Below are positions 31,207 to 39,852 of a DNA stretch of 51,132 nt, in pieces (position 1 is the stretch's first letter; every line of letters begins with the position of its first letter). The position numbers were made by a program, and so were the translations under genes. The notes below the pieces were generated by a model that was not told where the DNA came from, made no database searches, and saw only the letters and a list, made by a program, of their open reading frames with translations. This DNA is from Arthrobacter sp. ISL-30 (GTDB lineage: Bacteria > Actinomycetota > Actinomycetes > Actinomycetales > Micrococcaceae): NCBI RefSeq assembly GCF_018613855.1, contig NZ_JAGGPK010000045.1, positions 1 through 51,132 of the forward strand. Reading direction: 5' to 3'.

Positions 31207-32217
31207 GTGACCCACGAACTGCTCACGATCGGGCGAATCAGCGTTGATATCTACCCGAACGATATTGGAGTGGACCTGGAGGACGTAGCTTCCTTCGGCA
31301 AGTATCTTGGCGGTTCCCCGTCGAACGTCGCCGTGGCGGCGGCCCGTCATGGGCGACGGACGGGCGTCATCAGTCGGACCGGCGATGACCCCTTCGGCAG
31401 GTACCTGCACAAGGAGCTGAGGAAATTTGGTGTTGACGACACCTTCGTCTCTCCGGTGCAGGGGCTCCAGACACCAGCTACGTTCTGTGCAATCCAGCCC
31501 CCGCATGATTTCCCGCTCTACTTCTACGGCCGTTTTCCCACGGCACCGGACCTGCAGATCAGGGCCGAAGAGCTCGATGTGGAGGCGATCCGGGAGGCCG
31601 GCATCTTCTGGTCCACCGTGACGGGCTTGTGCCAGGAGCCCAGCCGGGAGGCGCATATCAAGGCACATGAGTCGCGTCCTCGGGCGGGCCTGAAGCCGGG
31701 ACAGTACACCATCCTGGACCTCGATTACCGTCCGATGTTCTGGGCCTCGGAAGAGGAGGCCCAGGCTGAGGTTGCCAAAGTCCTGCCGCACGTCACCGTG
31801 GCGATCGGCAATGACAAGGAGTGCGCCGTAGCCGTCGGCGAAGGCACTCCCGATGAGCAGGCGGACCGCCTGCTGGCTGCGGGTGTTGAGATCGCCGTCG
31901 TGAAGCTTGGTCCCGAGGGTGTGATGGCGAAGACCCGTACCGAGCGCGTTGTCTCGGCTCCCGTTCCGGTGGAAACCTTGAATGGCCTGGGCGCCGGCGA
32001 CTCCTTCGGCGGTGCCTTCTGCCACGGTCTGTTGTCCGGCTGGCCGCTGGCCCAAGTCCTGGATTATGCCAATGCGGCCGGGGCCATTGTCGCCTCCCGG
32101 CTCTCCTGCGCTGATGCGATGCCGACGCCGGAAGAAGTCACCTCGCTGCTGGCCGAACGCGGACGCCTGGTCCCTGACTCGACTATTGCCCCCGCTACCG
32201 AAGGAGCCGCGCGATGA
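31207..32217 (+). CDS. iolC: 5-dehydro-2-deoxygluconokinase
   Basis: IolC phosphorylates 5-dehydro-2-deoxygluconate (DKG) at C6 in inositol catabolism. The 336-residue PfkB-type kinase has the N-terminal substrate part (ELLTIGRISVDIYPN, FGKYLGGSPSNVAVAAARHG) and the catalytic GLGAGDSFGGAF near residues 258-269, with a C-terminal GAIVASRLSCADAMPT typical of IolC. GTG 31207 is the best start by homology; AGAAAGG lies 12 bases upstream, a little far. It overlaps the aldolase gene by four bases (ATGA). This is the first gene of the iolC-aldolase-iolD-iolA unit. Confidence 0.92.
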   Translation: MTHELLTIGRISVDIYPNDIGVDLEDVASFGKYLGGSPSNVAVAAARHGRRTGVISRTGDDPFGRYLHKELRKFGVDDTFVSPVQGLQTPATFCAIQPPHDFPLYFYGRFPTAPDLQIRAEELDVEAIREAGIFWSTVTGLCQEPSREAHIKAHESRPRAGLKPGQYTILDLDYRPMFWASEEEAQAEVAKVLPHVTVAIGNDKECAVAVGEGTPDEQADRLLAAGVEIAVVKLGPEGVMAKTRTERVVSAPVPVETLNGLGAGDSFGGAFCHGLLSGWPLAQVLDYANAAGAIVASRLSCADAMPTPEEVTSLLAERGRLVPDSTIAPATEGAAR

Positions 32218-33155
32218 CCGTCAACGACGACCCTCGCCGTTACGAACACCTGGCCGCGATCCGTTTGGAGGACCCGACGGCAATCGCGCGCGCGGCTGCT
32301 GCCCGCCGTCGGCACCCCGGGCCGCGGCACGGGACGCAGAACTTCATTGTCGCTGCCGACCATCCGGCTCGTGGTGCCCTCGCCGTGGGCAACAACCCGG
32401 TGGCGATGGCGGACCGGAGGGACCTGCTGGACCGCTTGCAGATCGCCTTGGCGAACCCTGCTGTTGACGGCATCCTGGCATCCCCGGACATCATGGATGA
32501 CCTGCTGCTGCTGGGCGCGTTGGAGGGCAAGCTGGTGTTCGGGTCGATGAACCGTGGCGGGCTGTCCGGGCTGGTGAACGAGTTCGATGACCGCTTCACC
32601 GGCCACACCGCGGCCGCGCTCGAGGAGTTGGGGGCCGACGGCGGGAAGATGCTGACTCGGATCTGCCTGGGCGACCCCGATACCGTGTCCCTGCTGGAAG
32701 CCACAGCGAAAGCCATTGACTCCCTGGCCGAGCGCAGGCTCATCGCGATGGTGGAGCCCTTCCTCTCAACATGGGAGAACGGCAGGGTCCGTAACGACCT
32801 GTCCCCGGACGCTGTCATTAAGTCGATCGCGATCGCCGAGGGCCTGGGTTCCACGAGCGCCTACACCTGGATGAAGCTGCCGGTGGTGGCGGAGATGGAG
32901 CGGGTAATGGCGGCGACCACGTTGCCGACCGTGTTGTTGGGCGGGGACCCGGACGCCGGCCAGGACGAGGTTTTCGCAAGCTGGGAAGCCGCCCTGGCGC
33001 TGCCCGGGGTGCAGGGCCTGACCGTGGGTCGGACCCTGCTCTACCCGGCCGACGGCGATGTCGCCGGGGCCGTGGCCGCCGCAGCCTCGCTGCTGCAGAA
33101 ATCGCCCACCACGGCGTCGAACGAGGTCCGTACCCCTGTGAAAGTATCGGAGTAA
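32214..33155 (+). CDS. Cgl0159-type (beta/alpha)8 aldolase, probable DKGP aldolase
   Basis: The 313-residue protein matches the Cgl0159-like family, found next to iolC in Corynebacterium and relatives, with a class I aldolase-like barrel (IVAADHPARGAL near residue 46, KLVFGSMNRGGLSG, MVEPFL, TWMKLPV with a lysine that may be the Schiff-base residue, TVLLGGDP). No iolJ of the Bacillus type is seen in the cluster, yet DKG-6-phosphate must be cleaved to DHAP and malonic semialdehyde. I infer that this gene does that job. It overlaps iolC (ATGA) and is seven bases from iolD. Enzymatic role not shown by sequence alone. Confidence 0.8.
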   Translation: MTVNDDPRRYEHLAAIRLEDPTAIARAAAARRRHPGPRHGTQNFIVAADHPARGALAVGNNPVAMADRRDLLDRLQIALANPAVDGILASPDIMDDLLLLGALEGKLVFGSMNRGGLSGLVNEFDDRFTGHTAAALEELGADGGKMLTRICLGDPDTVSLLEATAKAIDSLAERRLIAMVEPFLSTWENGRVRNDLSPDAVIKSIAIAEGLGSTSAYTWMKLPVVAEMERVMAATTLPTVLLGGDPDAGQDEVFASWEAALALPGVQGLTVGRTLLYPADGDVAGAVAAAASLLQKSPTTASNEVRTPVKVSE

Positions 33156-33161
33156 GACTCA

Positions 33162-35123
33162 ATGGGAACAGCAACAGGAACAGGTTTCCGCCGGATGACC
33201 GTGGCGCAGGCCGTGGTCGAGTACCTGTCCAGGCAGTACACGGTCGATTCCGTTGGGGGCCAGGATTATCGGGAGCGCCTGATCCCGGGGACCTTCGGCA
33301 TTTTCGGGCACGGCAATGTTGCCGGTGTCGGGCAGGCGTTGAAGCAGTACCAGGCTGCTGATCCGAGGATCATGCCGTACTACCAGGGCCGGAATGAGCA
33401 AGCCCAGGTGCACCAGGCTGTGGGGTATGCCCGGCATACCCGGCGGCGTCAGACCTTTGCGATCAGCACCTCGATCGGCCCGGGTTCCTCCAACCTGCTC
33501 ACGGGGGCTGCCTTGGCCACGACCAACCGTTTGCCGGCGCTGCTGCTGCCCAGTGACACGTTCGCCACTCGGGCGGCGGATCCGGTGCTGCAGCAGCTCG
33601 AACAGCCGTATGCGTATGACATCACGGTCAATGACGCGTTCCGGCCACTGTCCAAGTTCTTCGACCGGGTCTCGAGGCCGGAGCAGCTGTTCTCGGCCTT
33701 CCACCACGGCCTGCGCGTGCTCACCGACCCGGCCGAGACCGGTGCTGTGACGATCTCCCTGCCGCAGGACGTTCAGGCCGAAGCGCTGGATGTTCCGGAG
33801 GAGTTCCTGGCCGAGCGTGAGTGGCGGATCCGCCGCCCGGAGGCCGAGGACGATGACATCCGCCGCGCAGCCGAGGCGATCCGTGCTGCGAAGCGACCGC
33901 TGATTGTTGCCGGCGGTGGCGTGCTGTACGCCTACGCGAACGAGGAACTCGCGAAGTTCGTGGAACTGACGGGTATCCCGGTGGGGAACACGCAGGCCGG
34001 CGTAGGGGTCCTGCCGTGGGACCACAAATACTCGGTTGGTGCGATTGGTTCGACGGGGACGACGGCGGCGAACGCCCTGGCCGCGGAGGCTGACCTGGTC
34101 ATCGGGATCGGCACCCGGTACGAGGACTTCACCACCGCCTCGCGGACGGCGTTCCAGAACCCGGACGTGCGCTTCATCAACATCAACGTCGCACCGATCG
34201 ACGCGTACAAGCACGGCACATCCCTGCCGATCGTGGCCGATGCCCGCAAGGCTTTGGTGAAGCTGAACCAGGTCCTGGGCGGCTACCGCGTCGGCGCTGA
34301 CCTCGAACAGCGGATTGCCGCGGAGAAGCAGCGCTGGGACGGGATCGTGGATGAGGCGTTCGACACCCGGCATACCCCATTGCCGGCGCAGAACGAGATC
34401 ATCGGCGCCACCAACCGCGCCATGGACGCCCAGGATGTGGTGATCTGTGCTGCGGGTTCCTTGCCCGGGGACCTGCACAAGATGTGGCGGGTCAGTGACC
34501 CGTTCGGCTACCACGTGGAGTACGCGTACTCCTGCATGGGCTATGAGATCCCGGGAGGGCTGGGCGTCAAGCGCGCCGCCCTGGCCGAAGCCGCAGCCAG
34601 CGGTGAGCAGCGCGACGTCGTGGTCATGGTGGGGGACGGGTCCTACCTGATGATGCACACGGAACTGGTCACCGCCGTCGCCGAACGGATCAAGCTGATC
34701 GTGGTCCTGATCCAGAACCACGGCTACGCCTCCATCGGCTCACTCTCCGAGTCGCTGGGTTCGCAGCGCTTCGGCACCCAATACCGCGTCCTGGACAAGG
34801 AACAACACTCCTTCGACGACGGTGAGCGGCTGCCGATCGACCTGGCCACCAATGCCGAGTCCCTGGGCGCGAAAGTCATCCGGATCGAACCCGGCGAGAA
34901 AGTCATCGCCGAACTCGAACAGGCCATCCGCGACGCCAAGGCCGCCCCGGAAGAGACCGGGCCGATCGTGATCCACGTCGAATCCGATCCGCTGCTGGAC
35001 GCCCCGAGCTCCGAATCCTGGTGGGACGTGCCCGTCTCGGAAGTCTCCGAACTCGAATCCACCAAGAACGCCTTCAACACCTACATCGACCACAAGTCCC
35101 GCCAGCGCAAACTGCTCGGCTGA
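33162..35123 (+). CDS. iolD: 3D-(3,5/4)-trihydroxycyclohexane-1,2-dione hydrolase
   Basis: IolD is a thiamine-diphosphate enzyme that opens the inositol-derived ring to 5-deoxy-glucuronate. The 653-residue protein has the three-domain plan of ThDP enzymes: N-terminal pyrimidine-binding part (MTVAQAVVEYLSRQ, PGTFGIFGHGNVAGVG), central domain (PLIVAGGGVLYAYANEEL), and C-terminal pyrophosphate part with GDGSYLMMHTELVTA and the metal-binding Asn in IQNHGYASIG. ATG 33162 follows a weak GGAG; ATG 33195 is an alternative. It lies between the aldolase gene and iolA. Confidence 0.95.
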   Translation: MGTATGTGFRRMTVAQAVVEYLSRQYTVDSVGGQDYRERLIPGTFGIFGHGNVAGVGQALKQYQAADPRIMPYYQGRNEQAQVHQAVGYARHTRRRQTFAISTSIGPGSSNLLTGAALATTNRLPALLLPSDTFATRAADPVLQQLEQPYAYDITVNDAFRPLSKFFDRVSRPEQLFSAFHHGLRVLTDPAETGAVTISLPQDVQAEALDVPEEFLAEREWRIRRPEAEDDDIRRAAEAIRAAKRPLIVAGGGVLYAYANEELAKFVELTGIPVGNTQAGVGVLPWDHKYSVGAIGSTGTTAANALAAEADLVIGIGTRYEDFTTASRTAFQNPDVRFININVAPIDAYKHGTSLPIVADARKALVKLNQVLGGYRVGADLEQRIAAEKQRWDGIVDEAFDTRHTPLPAQNEIIGATNRAMDAQDVVICAAGSLPGDLHKMWRVSDPFGYHVEYAYSCMGYEIPGGLGVKRAALAEAAASGEQRDVVVMVGDGSYLMMHTELVTAVAERIKLIVVLIQNHGYASIGSLSESLGSQRFGTQYRVLDKEQHSFDDGERLPIDLATNAESLGAKVIRIEPGEKVIAELEQAIRDAKAAPEETGPIVIHVESDPLLDAPSSESWWDVPVSEVSELESTKNAFNTYIDHKSRQRKLLG

Positions 35124-35156
35124 CGCCCTCAATACACAGAGCGAGGAACTTTTCTG

Positions 35157-36794
35157 ATGACACCGTCAACGACGACCACCACAACCATCAACCATTTCAT
35201 CAACGGCGCCGAGACCCCCGGTGAAGGCGACCGCACCCAGCCGGTCTACAACCCGGCCACAGGGCAGGTCACCGCGGAGTTGCGGCTGGCGAACCGGGCC
35301 GACCTGGACGCCACCGTCTCCGCAGCCAAGGCTGCTTCGGAAAAGTGGGGCGACATCTCCCTGGCCAAGCGCACCGCGGTGCTGTTCAAGTTCCGTGAAC
35401 TGGTCGCCTCCCACGTCGACGAGCTCGCCGCCCTGGTCACGGCCGAGCATGGCAAGGTGATCTCGGACGCGAAGGGCGAGATTGGCCGCGGCCTGGAAGT
35501 GGTTGAGTTTGCCTGCGGTATCCCGCAGCTGTTGAAGGGTGAGTACTCGGACCAGGTCTCCACCGGCATCGATGTGTTCTCCTTCCGTGAGCCCCTCGGC
35601 GTGGTCGCCGGGATTACGCCGTTCAATTTCCCGGTGATGGTGCCGTTGTGGATGGCGCCGATGGCGATCGCCACCGGGAACGCGTTCATCCTCAAGCCCT
35701 CCGAACGCGACCCCTCCGCCTCGCTGCTGCTCGCCAGGCTCTGGAAGCAGGCTGGCCTGCCGGACGGGGTGTTCCAGGTCCTGCACGGGGACAAGGAAAC
35801 CGTTGGCGGCCTGCTGACCCACCCGGACGTGGACGGCATCTCCTTCGTCGGCTCCACCCCGATCGCCCAGTACGTGCACGAAACCGCCACGAAGCACGGC
35901 AAAAGGGTCCAGGCCCTGGGCGGGGCGAAGAACCATGCGATCATTCTGCCGGATGCGGACCTGGACAACGCCGCCGACCACCTCGCCGCCGCCGCGTTCG
36001 GCTCCGCCGGGGAACGCTGCATGGCCATCTCGGTGGCGGTCGCCGTCGGGGACGCCGCTGACCTGCTGGTCAAGAAAGTCGAAGATCGTGCCCTGGCCGT
36101 GAAGGTCAAGAACGGCACCGAACCCGACGCCGAAATGGGCCCGGTGATCACGCCGGCTTCGAAGGAACGCATCGTCAGGATCGTCACCGAAGCCGAAGCC
36201 GCCGGGGCAGCGATGGTGGTGGACGGCCGCGATCTCGTGGTCCCCGGCCACGAGGAAGGCTTCTGGGTCGGGCCCACCGTGATCGACCACGTCAAGACCG
36301 GAATGAGTGCCTATACCGAGGAGATCTTCGGCCCCGTCCTCGTCGTCGTCCGCGTGAACGACCTCGAGGAGGGCATCAAGCTGATCAACGCCAACCCCTA
36401 CGGCAACGGCACCGCCATCTTCACCTCCTCCGGCGCCGCCGCCCGGAAGTTCCAGCGCGCGGTCACCGTGGGCATGGTCGGCATCAATGTCCCCCTCCCT
36501 GTGCCGGTGGCGTACCACTCCTTCGGCGGCTGGAAGGCCTCGCTGTTCGGCGACAAGCACATCTACGGCCCGGAAGGCGTCTCGTTCTACACCCGCGGCA
36601 AAGTCGTCACGTCCCGCTGGCCCGAAGCCACCCACGCGTCCGGTGCCTCCTACAACTTCCCCTCGCACGCCGACGACCACGCCGTCCGCCACGACGGCAT
36701 CGCCGAAGGCCTCCCCGACCACCTGGCCGGGGGAGAGGACGCCGTTCCCGGCCGCGCCGACGACGGCACCGAAGGTCGGACCCACCGGGACTAA
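35157..36794 (+). CDS. iolA: Methylmalonate-semialdehyde dehydrogenase (acylating)
   Basis: IolA oxidises malonic (and methylmalonic) semialdehyde to acetyl-CoA or propionyl-CoA with CO2 release, the last step of the pathway. The 545-residue aldehyde dehydrogenase has GVVAGITPFNFPVMVPLWM, FVGSTPIAQYVHE, LGGAKNHAIILPDAD, the catalytic Cys in GSAGERCMAISVAV near residue 290, and NPYGNGTAIFTSSG. The family is normally near 500 residues; the last ~45 here are a His/Asp/Gly-rich tail (HADDHAVRHDG onward) that I cannot explain. GAGGAAC precedes ATG 35157. It ends the iolC operon or runs on into iolE after 63 bases. Confidence 0.93.
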   Translation: MTPSTTTTTTINHFINGAETPGEGDRTQPVYNPATGQVTAELRLANRADLDATVSAAKAASEKWGDISLAKRTAVLFKFRELVASHVDELAALVTAEHGKVISDAKGEIGRGLEVVEFACGIPQLLKGEYSDQVSTGIDVFSFREPLGVVAGITPFNFPVMVPLWMAPMAIATGNAFILKPSERDPSASLLLARLWKQAGLPDGVFQVLHGDKETVGGLLTHPDVDGISFVGSTPIAQYVHETATKHGKRVQALGGAKNHAIILPDADLDNAADHLAAAAFGSAGERCMAISVAVAVGDAADLLVKKVEDRALAVKVKNGTEPDAEMGPVITPASKERIVRIVTEAEAAGAAMVVDGRDLVVPGHEEGFWVGPTVIDHVKTGMSAYTEEIFGPVLVVVRVNDLEEGIKLINANPYGNGTAIFTSSGAAARKFQRAVTVGMVGINVPLPVPVAYHSFGGWKASLFGDKHIYGPEGVSFYTRGKVVTSRWPEATHASGASYNFPSHADDHAVRHDGIAEGLPDHLAGGEDAVPGRADDGTEGRTHRD

Positions 36795-36857
36795 GCCCCG
36801 GGTTTACTGGCCCAAACATTGCCCGGTGCAAGTCGACAAAAGAAAGACAATGCTGTC

Positions 36858-37775
36858 ATGACTGAAGTAGAAAACAAGCTCATCATCGGAACCGCTCCGG
36901 ACTCGTGGGGCGTGTGGTTCGCGGATGACCCCAAGCAGACTCCGTGGGAACGTTTCCTGGATGAGGTGGCGGAATCCGGCTACAAGTGGATCGAGCTCGG
37001 CCCCTACGGCTACCTGCCCACCGAGCCGGCGCGGCTGGCCGAAGAGCTCAAGCAGCGGGATCTCAAGGTCACCGCAGGCACGGTCTTCACCGCGTTCCAC
37101 CGCGGCGCGGAGCAGTACGACGAAGCGTGGGAGCCTGCCCGTAAGGTAGCAGAGCTGACTGCCGCTATGGGCGGCGAGCACATTGTGGTCATCCCCGCCA
37201 TGTGGCGCGACGACGTCACGGGCGAGGCGGTGGAGAGCGGCCAGCTCAACGACCGCCAGTGGGCGGACTTGTTCGCCGGCCACAACCGGATGGGCAAGGT
37301 CCTGCTCGAGGACTTCGGCCTCAAGCAGCAGTTCCACTCCCATGCGGACTCCCACGTCGGCGCCCAGGAGGACATCGAAACCCTCCTAGCTGCCACCGAC
37401 CCCAAGTACCTGAACCTTTGCCTGGACACCGGGCACGCGGAATACTGCGGGGCTTCCAGCCTGGAACTCATCAAGAACCACCCGGACCGTATTGGCTACC
37501 TGCACCTGAAGCAGATCAACCCGGAGATCCTGAAGAAGGTCAACGAAGAAAACATGACGTGGGCCGCTGCCAACCTGGCCGGCGTCATGACCGAGCCGCC
37601 GAACGGGCTGCCGGACCTGCGCGCCGTCATCGAAGCGGTGGAAGGCCTGAACCGTCCAATCTTCGGCATCGTGGAGCAGGACATGTACCCGATTGCGTTC
37701 GACGTCCCCATGCCGATCGCCAAGCGGACCCGCAACTACCTGCTCTCCTGCGGCTCCCGCACCACAGTGGGCTAA
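36858..37775 (+). CDS. iolE: IolE-type inosose dehydratase or sugar isomerase (TIM barrel)
   Basis: The 305-residue protein is a xylose-isomerase-like TIM barrel, with GTAPDSWGVWF near the start, ESGYKWIELGPYGYLPTEP, FGLKQQFHSHADSHVG, CLDTGHAEYCG, and IGYLHLKQINPEIL: metal ligands Glu, Asp and His lie in these motifs. It is expected to dehydrate inosose to the trihydroxycyclohexanedione (IolE), although it may instead be an inosose isomerase (IolI/IolH-like). It starts at ATG 36858; AGAAAG lies about 12 bases upstream. Position just ahead of iolG supports an inositol-pathway step. No IolR-type motif is seen before it. Confidence 0.75.
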   Translation: MTEVENKLIIGTAPDSWGVWFADDPKQTPWERFLDEVAESGYKWIELGPYGYLPTEPARLAEELKQRDLKVTAGTVFTAFHRGAEQYDEAWEPARKVAELTAAMGGEHIVVIPAMWRDDVTGEAVESGQLNDRQWADLFAGHNRMGKVLLEDFGLKQQFHSHADSHVGAQEDIETLLAATDPKYLNLCLDTGHAEYCGASSLELIKNHPDRIGYLHLKQINPEILKKVNEENMTWAAANLAGVMTEPPNGLPDLRAVIEAVEGLNRPIFGIVEQDMYPIAFDVPMPIAKRTRNYLLSCGSRTTVG

Positions 37776-37828
37776 CGGCCGCCACCGAAACAACTGCTTA
37801 CGCCAACCACCGTAACTAAGGAAGAACA

Positions 37829-38842
37829 ATGACTGATAACCTCCGCGTCGCCGTCGTCGGCGCAGGACGCATGGGTGCGGACCACATCAAGCGCCTCAAC
37901 ACTCGCATCCACGGCGCCGAGGTTGCGGCCGTCGTCGATGTTGACCTCGCCCGAGCACAGGCTGCCATTGAAGGCATTGACGGCGCCGTGGCACTGGCCA
38001 GTGCTGAGGAAGCCCTCAACAATGGTGACGTCAACGCAGTACTGATCGCCACGCCGGGCTTCCTGCACGAGGAGATCCTTTACAAAGCGCTCGAAAAGGA
38101 CTTTCCGATCCTCTGCGAAAAGCCTCTGACCCCCGATGCCGAGAGCGCCTGGCGAGTGGTGGAGGCAGAGACGGCCCTCGGGCACAAGCGGATCCAGGTG
38201 GGCTTCATGCGCCGTTTCGACGCCGAATACGCGGCCCTGGGGTCCATCATCCGCGACGCCGAACTGGGTGAACTGCTCATGCTGCACCATCAGCACCGCA
38301 ATCCGACCACTCCCGAAGGCTTCACCAACGAGATGCTCATCAACGACTCCGTGGTTCACGAATTCGACGCGATCCGCTTCTTCACAGGCGAGGAAATCAC
38401 CTCGGTGCAGGTCCGGCTTGGCAAGCCCACCCGCAACGCCCCGAAGGGACAGCATGACCCTCAGCATGTCCTCCTGGAAACCGAGTCCGGTGTGCTGGCC
38501 GACGTCGAAATCTACGTCAACGCCAAGTTTGGCTACGAGGTAGCAACCCAGGCGTCCTTCGAGGACGGGATCGTGAACATCGGCGGCGACGGCGGACCGT
38601 ACGTGCGTACCGCCGGACGCTGGGGCGGGCGTGTGACGCCCGGCTTTGAGGAGCGCTTCGGCGCAGCTTACGACGTCGAGGTCCAGGCCTGGGTGGACGC
38701 CGCCCGCCATGGTGAAATAGGCGGGCCCACCGCTTGGGACGGCTACGCCACCGCCGCGTGCTGCGAGGCCGGCGTCGAAGCCCAGAAGTCGGGCGAAAAG
38801 GTGAAAGTCCAGCTGAACGCCAAGCCGGACCTCTACAACTAA
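37829..38842 (+). CDS. iolG: Inositol 2-dehydrogenase
   Basis: IolG oxidises myo-inositol (and relatives) to 2-keto-myo-inositol with NAD. The 337-residue Gfo/Idh/MocA protein has a Rossmann start (VAVVGAGRMGADHIKRL), the catalytic EKPLTP lysine near residue 98, MRRFDAEY, and the C-terminal barrel with NDSVVHEFDAIRF, where His and Asp are the substrate-site pair. GGAAGAAC precedes ATG 37829. It follows iolE by 53 bases. Two further Gfo/Idh/MocA genes in the island (44623 and 46530) suggest oxidation of other stereoisomers as well. Confidence 0.9.
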   Translation: MTDNLRVAVVGAGRMGADHIKRLNTRIHGAEVAAVVDVDLARAQAAIEGIDGAVALASAEEALNNGDVNAVLIATPGFLHEEILYKALEKDFPILCEKPLTPDAESAWRVVEAETALGHKRIQVGFMRRFDAEYAALGSIIRDAELGELLMLHHQHRNPTTPEGFTNEMLINDSVVHEFDAIRFFTGEEITSVQVRLGKPTRNAPKGQHDPQHVLLETESGVLADVEIYVNAKFGYEVATQASFEDGIVNIGGDGGPYVRTAGRWGGRVTPGFEERFGAAYDVEVQAWVDAARHGEIGGPTAWDGYATAACCEAGVEAQKSGEKVKVQLNAKPDLYN

Positions 38843-38886
38843 ACAGGCGACGCCGAACAGCGGCACAGAGCGCGGTGCCTGGGGAT

Positions 38887-38956
38887 GGCCGGCCGGGGAT
38901 GCCGGCCGGCTATCGCCTTGTGCCCCTCCAAAAACTTATGCCCTCCAAAACCTGAG
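38887..38956 (+). promoter_or_regulatory. iolG-iolH spacer with hairpin and direct repeat
   Basis: The 134-bp spacer has a GC-rich stem (GGCCGGC at 38887-38893 with GCCGGCC at 38901-38907) and then an imperfect 18-bp tandem pair (38921-38938, 38939-38956) around CCTCCAAAA. AAAGGAG follows for iolH. It may be a partial terminator or processing site that lowers downstream expression. Confidence 0.4.
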
Positions 38957-38976
38957 CCGACCACAAAGGAGTGACC

Positions 38977-39852
38977 ATGAAAATTGCACTGGACCCCACG
39001 CCCTTCCATCACAGCCACAGCCTGCTGGAATTTCCGCTCGTGGCAGCCGACCTCGGCTACAAGTACCTGCAGATGACGCCGCATGCGGACTTCATCCCCT
39101 TCTTCAACCACCCCAAGGCCGACGACGAGCTCGTGCGGCAGCTGAACAAGGCGTGTAAGGACGCTGGCGTGGAAATCGCTTCGGTGCTTCCGGTGCTGCG
39201 GTGGTCCGGACCTGACGAGGACGCCCGCGAGGCCGCCGTCCGCTACTGGAAGCGCGCTATCCAGATCACCGTGGACCTCGGCGTAAAGACCATGAACACC
39301 GAGTTCAGCGGCCGCCCTGAAAAGGCCGAGGAATCGGAGCGTGCTTTCTACCGTTCCATGGAGGAGCTGCTCCCCATCATCGAGCGTGAAGGCCTGGATG
39401 TGCTGATTGACCCGCATCCGGACGACTTCGTCGAGGATGGGCTGGCCGCGCTCCGCGTCCTCCGCGGCGTCAACTCCCCGAACATCGGCATGGTCTACGT
39501 CGCCTCGCACACCTTCCACATGGGCAACAAGCCACTGGAGATTATGCGCGCCGCAGGCGACAAGCTGCGCCTGGTCCACGTCTCGGACACCATGGACCAC
39601 CACGCTTCGCACGGCCTGCGCTACATCACCAACCCGCCAGGCAACGCCGTCCGCGTGCACCAGCACCTGAAGATTGGCGACGGTGACGTGAACTGGGATG
39701 AGTTCTTCGGCGGGCTGAAGGAAATCGGCTTCCTTGACCGTGAAAACACTGTCATGGTCTCCAGCGTCTTTGCGGAAAACGAGAACGCACAGGAAGTGTC
39801 CCGCTTCCAGCTGGAGACCATAGGTGAGTATGTCCGTAAGGCAGGCGAATGA
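38977..39852 (+). CDS. iolH: IolH-type sugar isomerase/epimerase
   Basis: The 291-residue TIM-barrel protein matches the IolH group of actinobacterial inositol clusters: KIALDPTPFHHSHSLLEFP at the start, PHADFIPFFNHPKADDE, SVLPVLRWSGPDEDAR, LIDPHPDDFVEDG, and VHVSDTMDHHASHGLRY, rich in His and Asp metal ligands. Its exact reaction is not settled; roles as inosose isomerase or dehydratase have been suggested for relatives. ATG 38977 is five bases behind AAAGGAG. Its stop overlaps the start of iolT (ATGA), so transport and this step are coupled. Confidence 0.85.
   Translation: MKIALDPTPFHHSHSLLEFPLVAADLGYKYLQMTPHADFIPFFNHPKADDELVRQLNKACKDAGVEIASVLPVLRWSGPDEDAREAAVRYWKRAIQITVDLGVKTMNTEFSGRPEKAEESERAFYRSMEELLPIIEREGLDVLIDPHPDDFVEDGLAALRVLRGVNSPNIGMVYVASHTFHMGNKPLEIMRAAGDKLRLVHVSDTMDHHASHGLRYITNPPGNAVRVHQHLKIGDGDVNWDEFFGGLKEIGFLDRENTVMVSSVFAENENAQEVSRFQLETIGEYVRKAGE

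Noticed and set aside
38887..38910. Integron attC-like or REP-type element between iolG and iolH
   Set aside because: It is a short GC-rich hairpin without conserved attC cores, and no second copy was noticed in the window.
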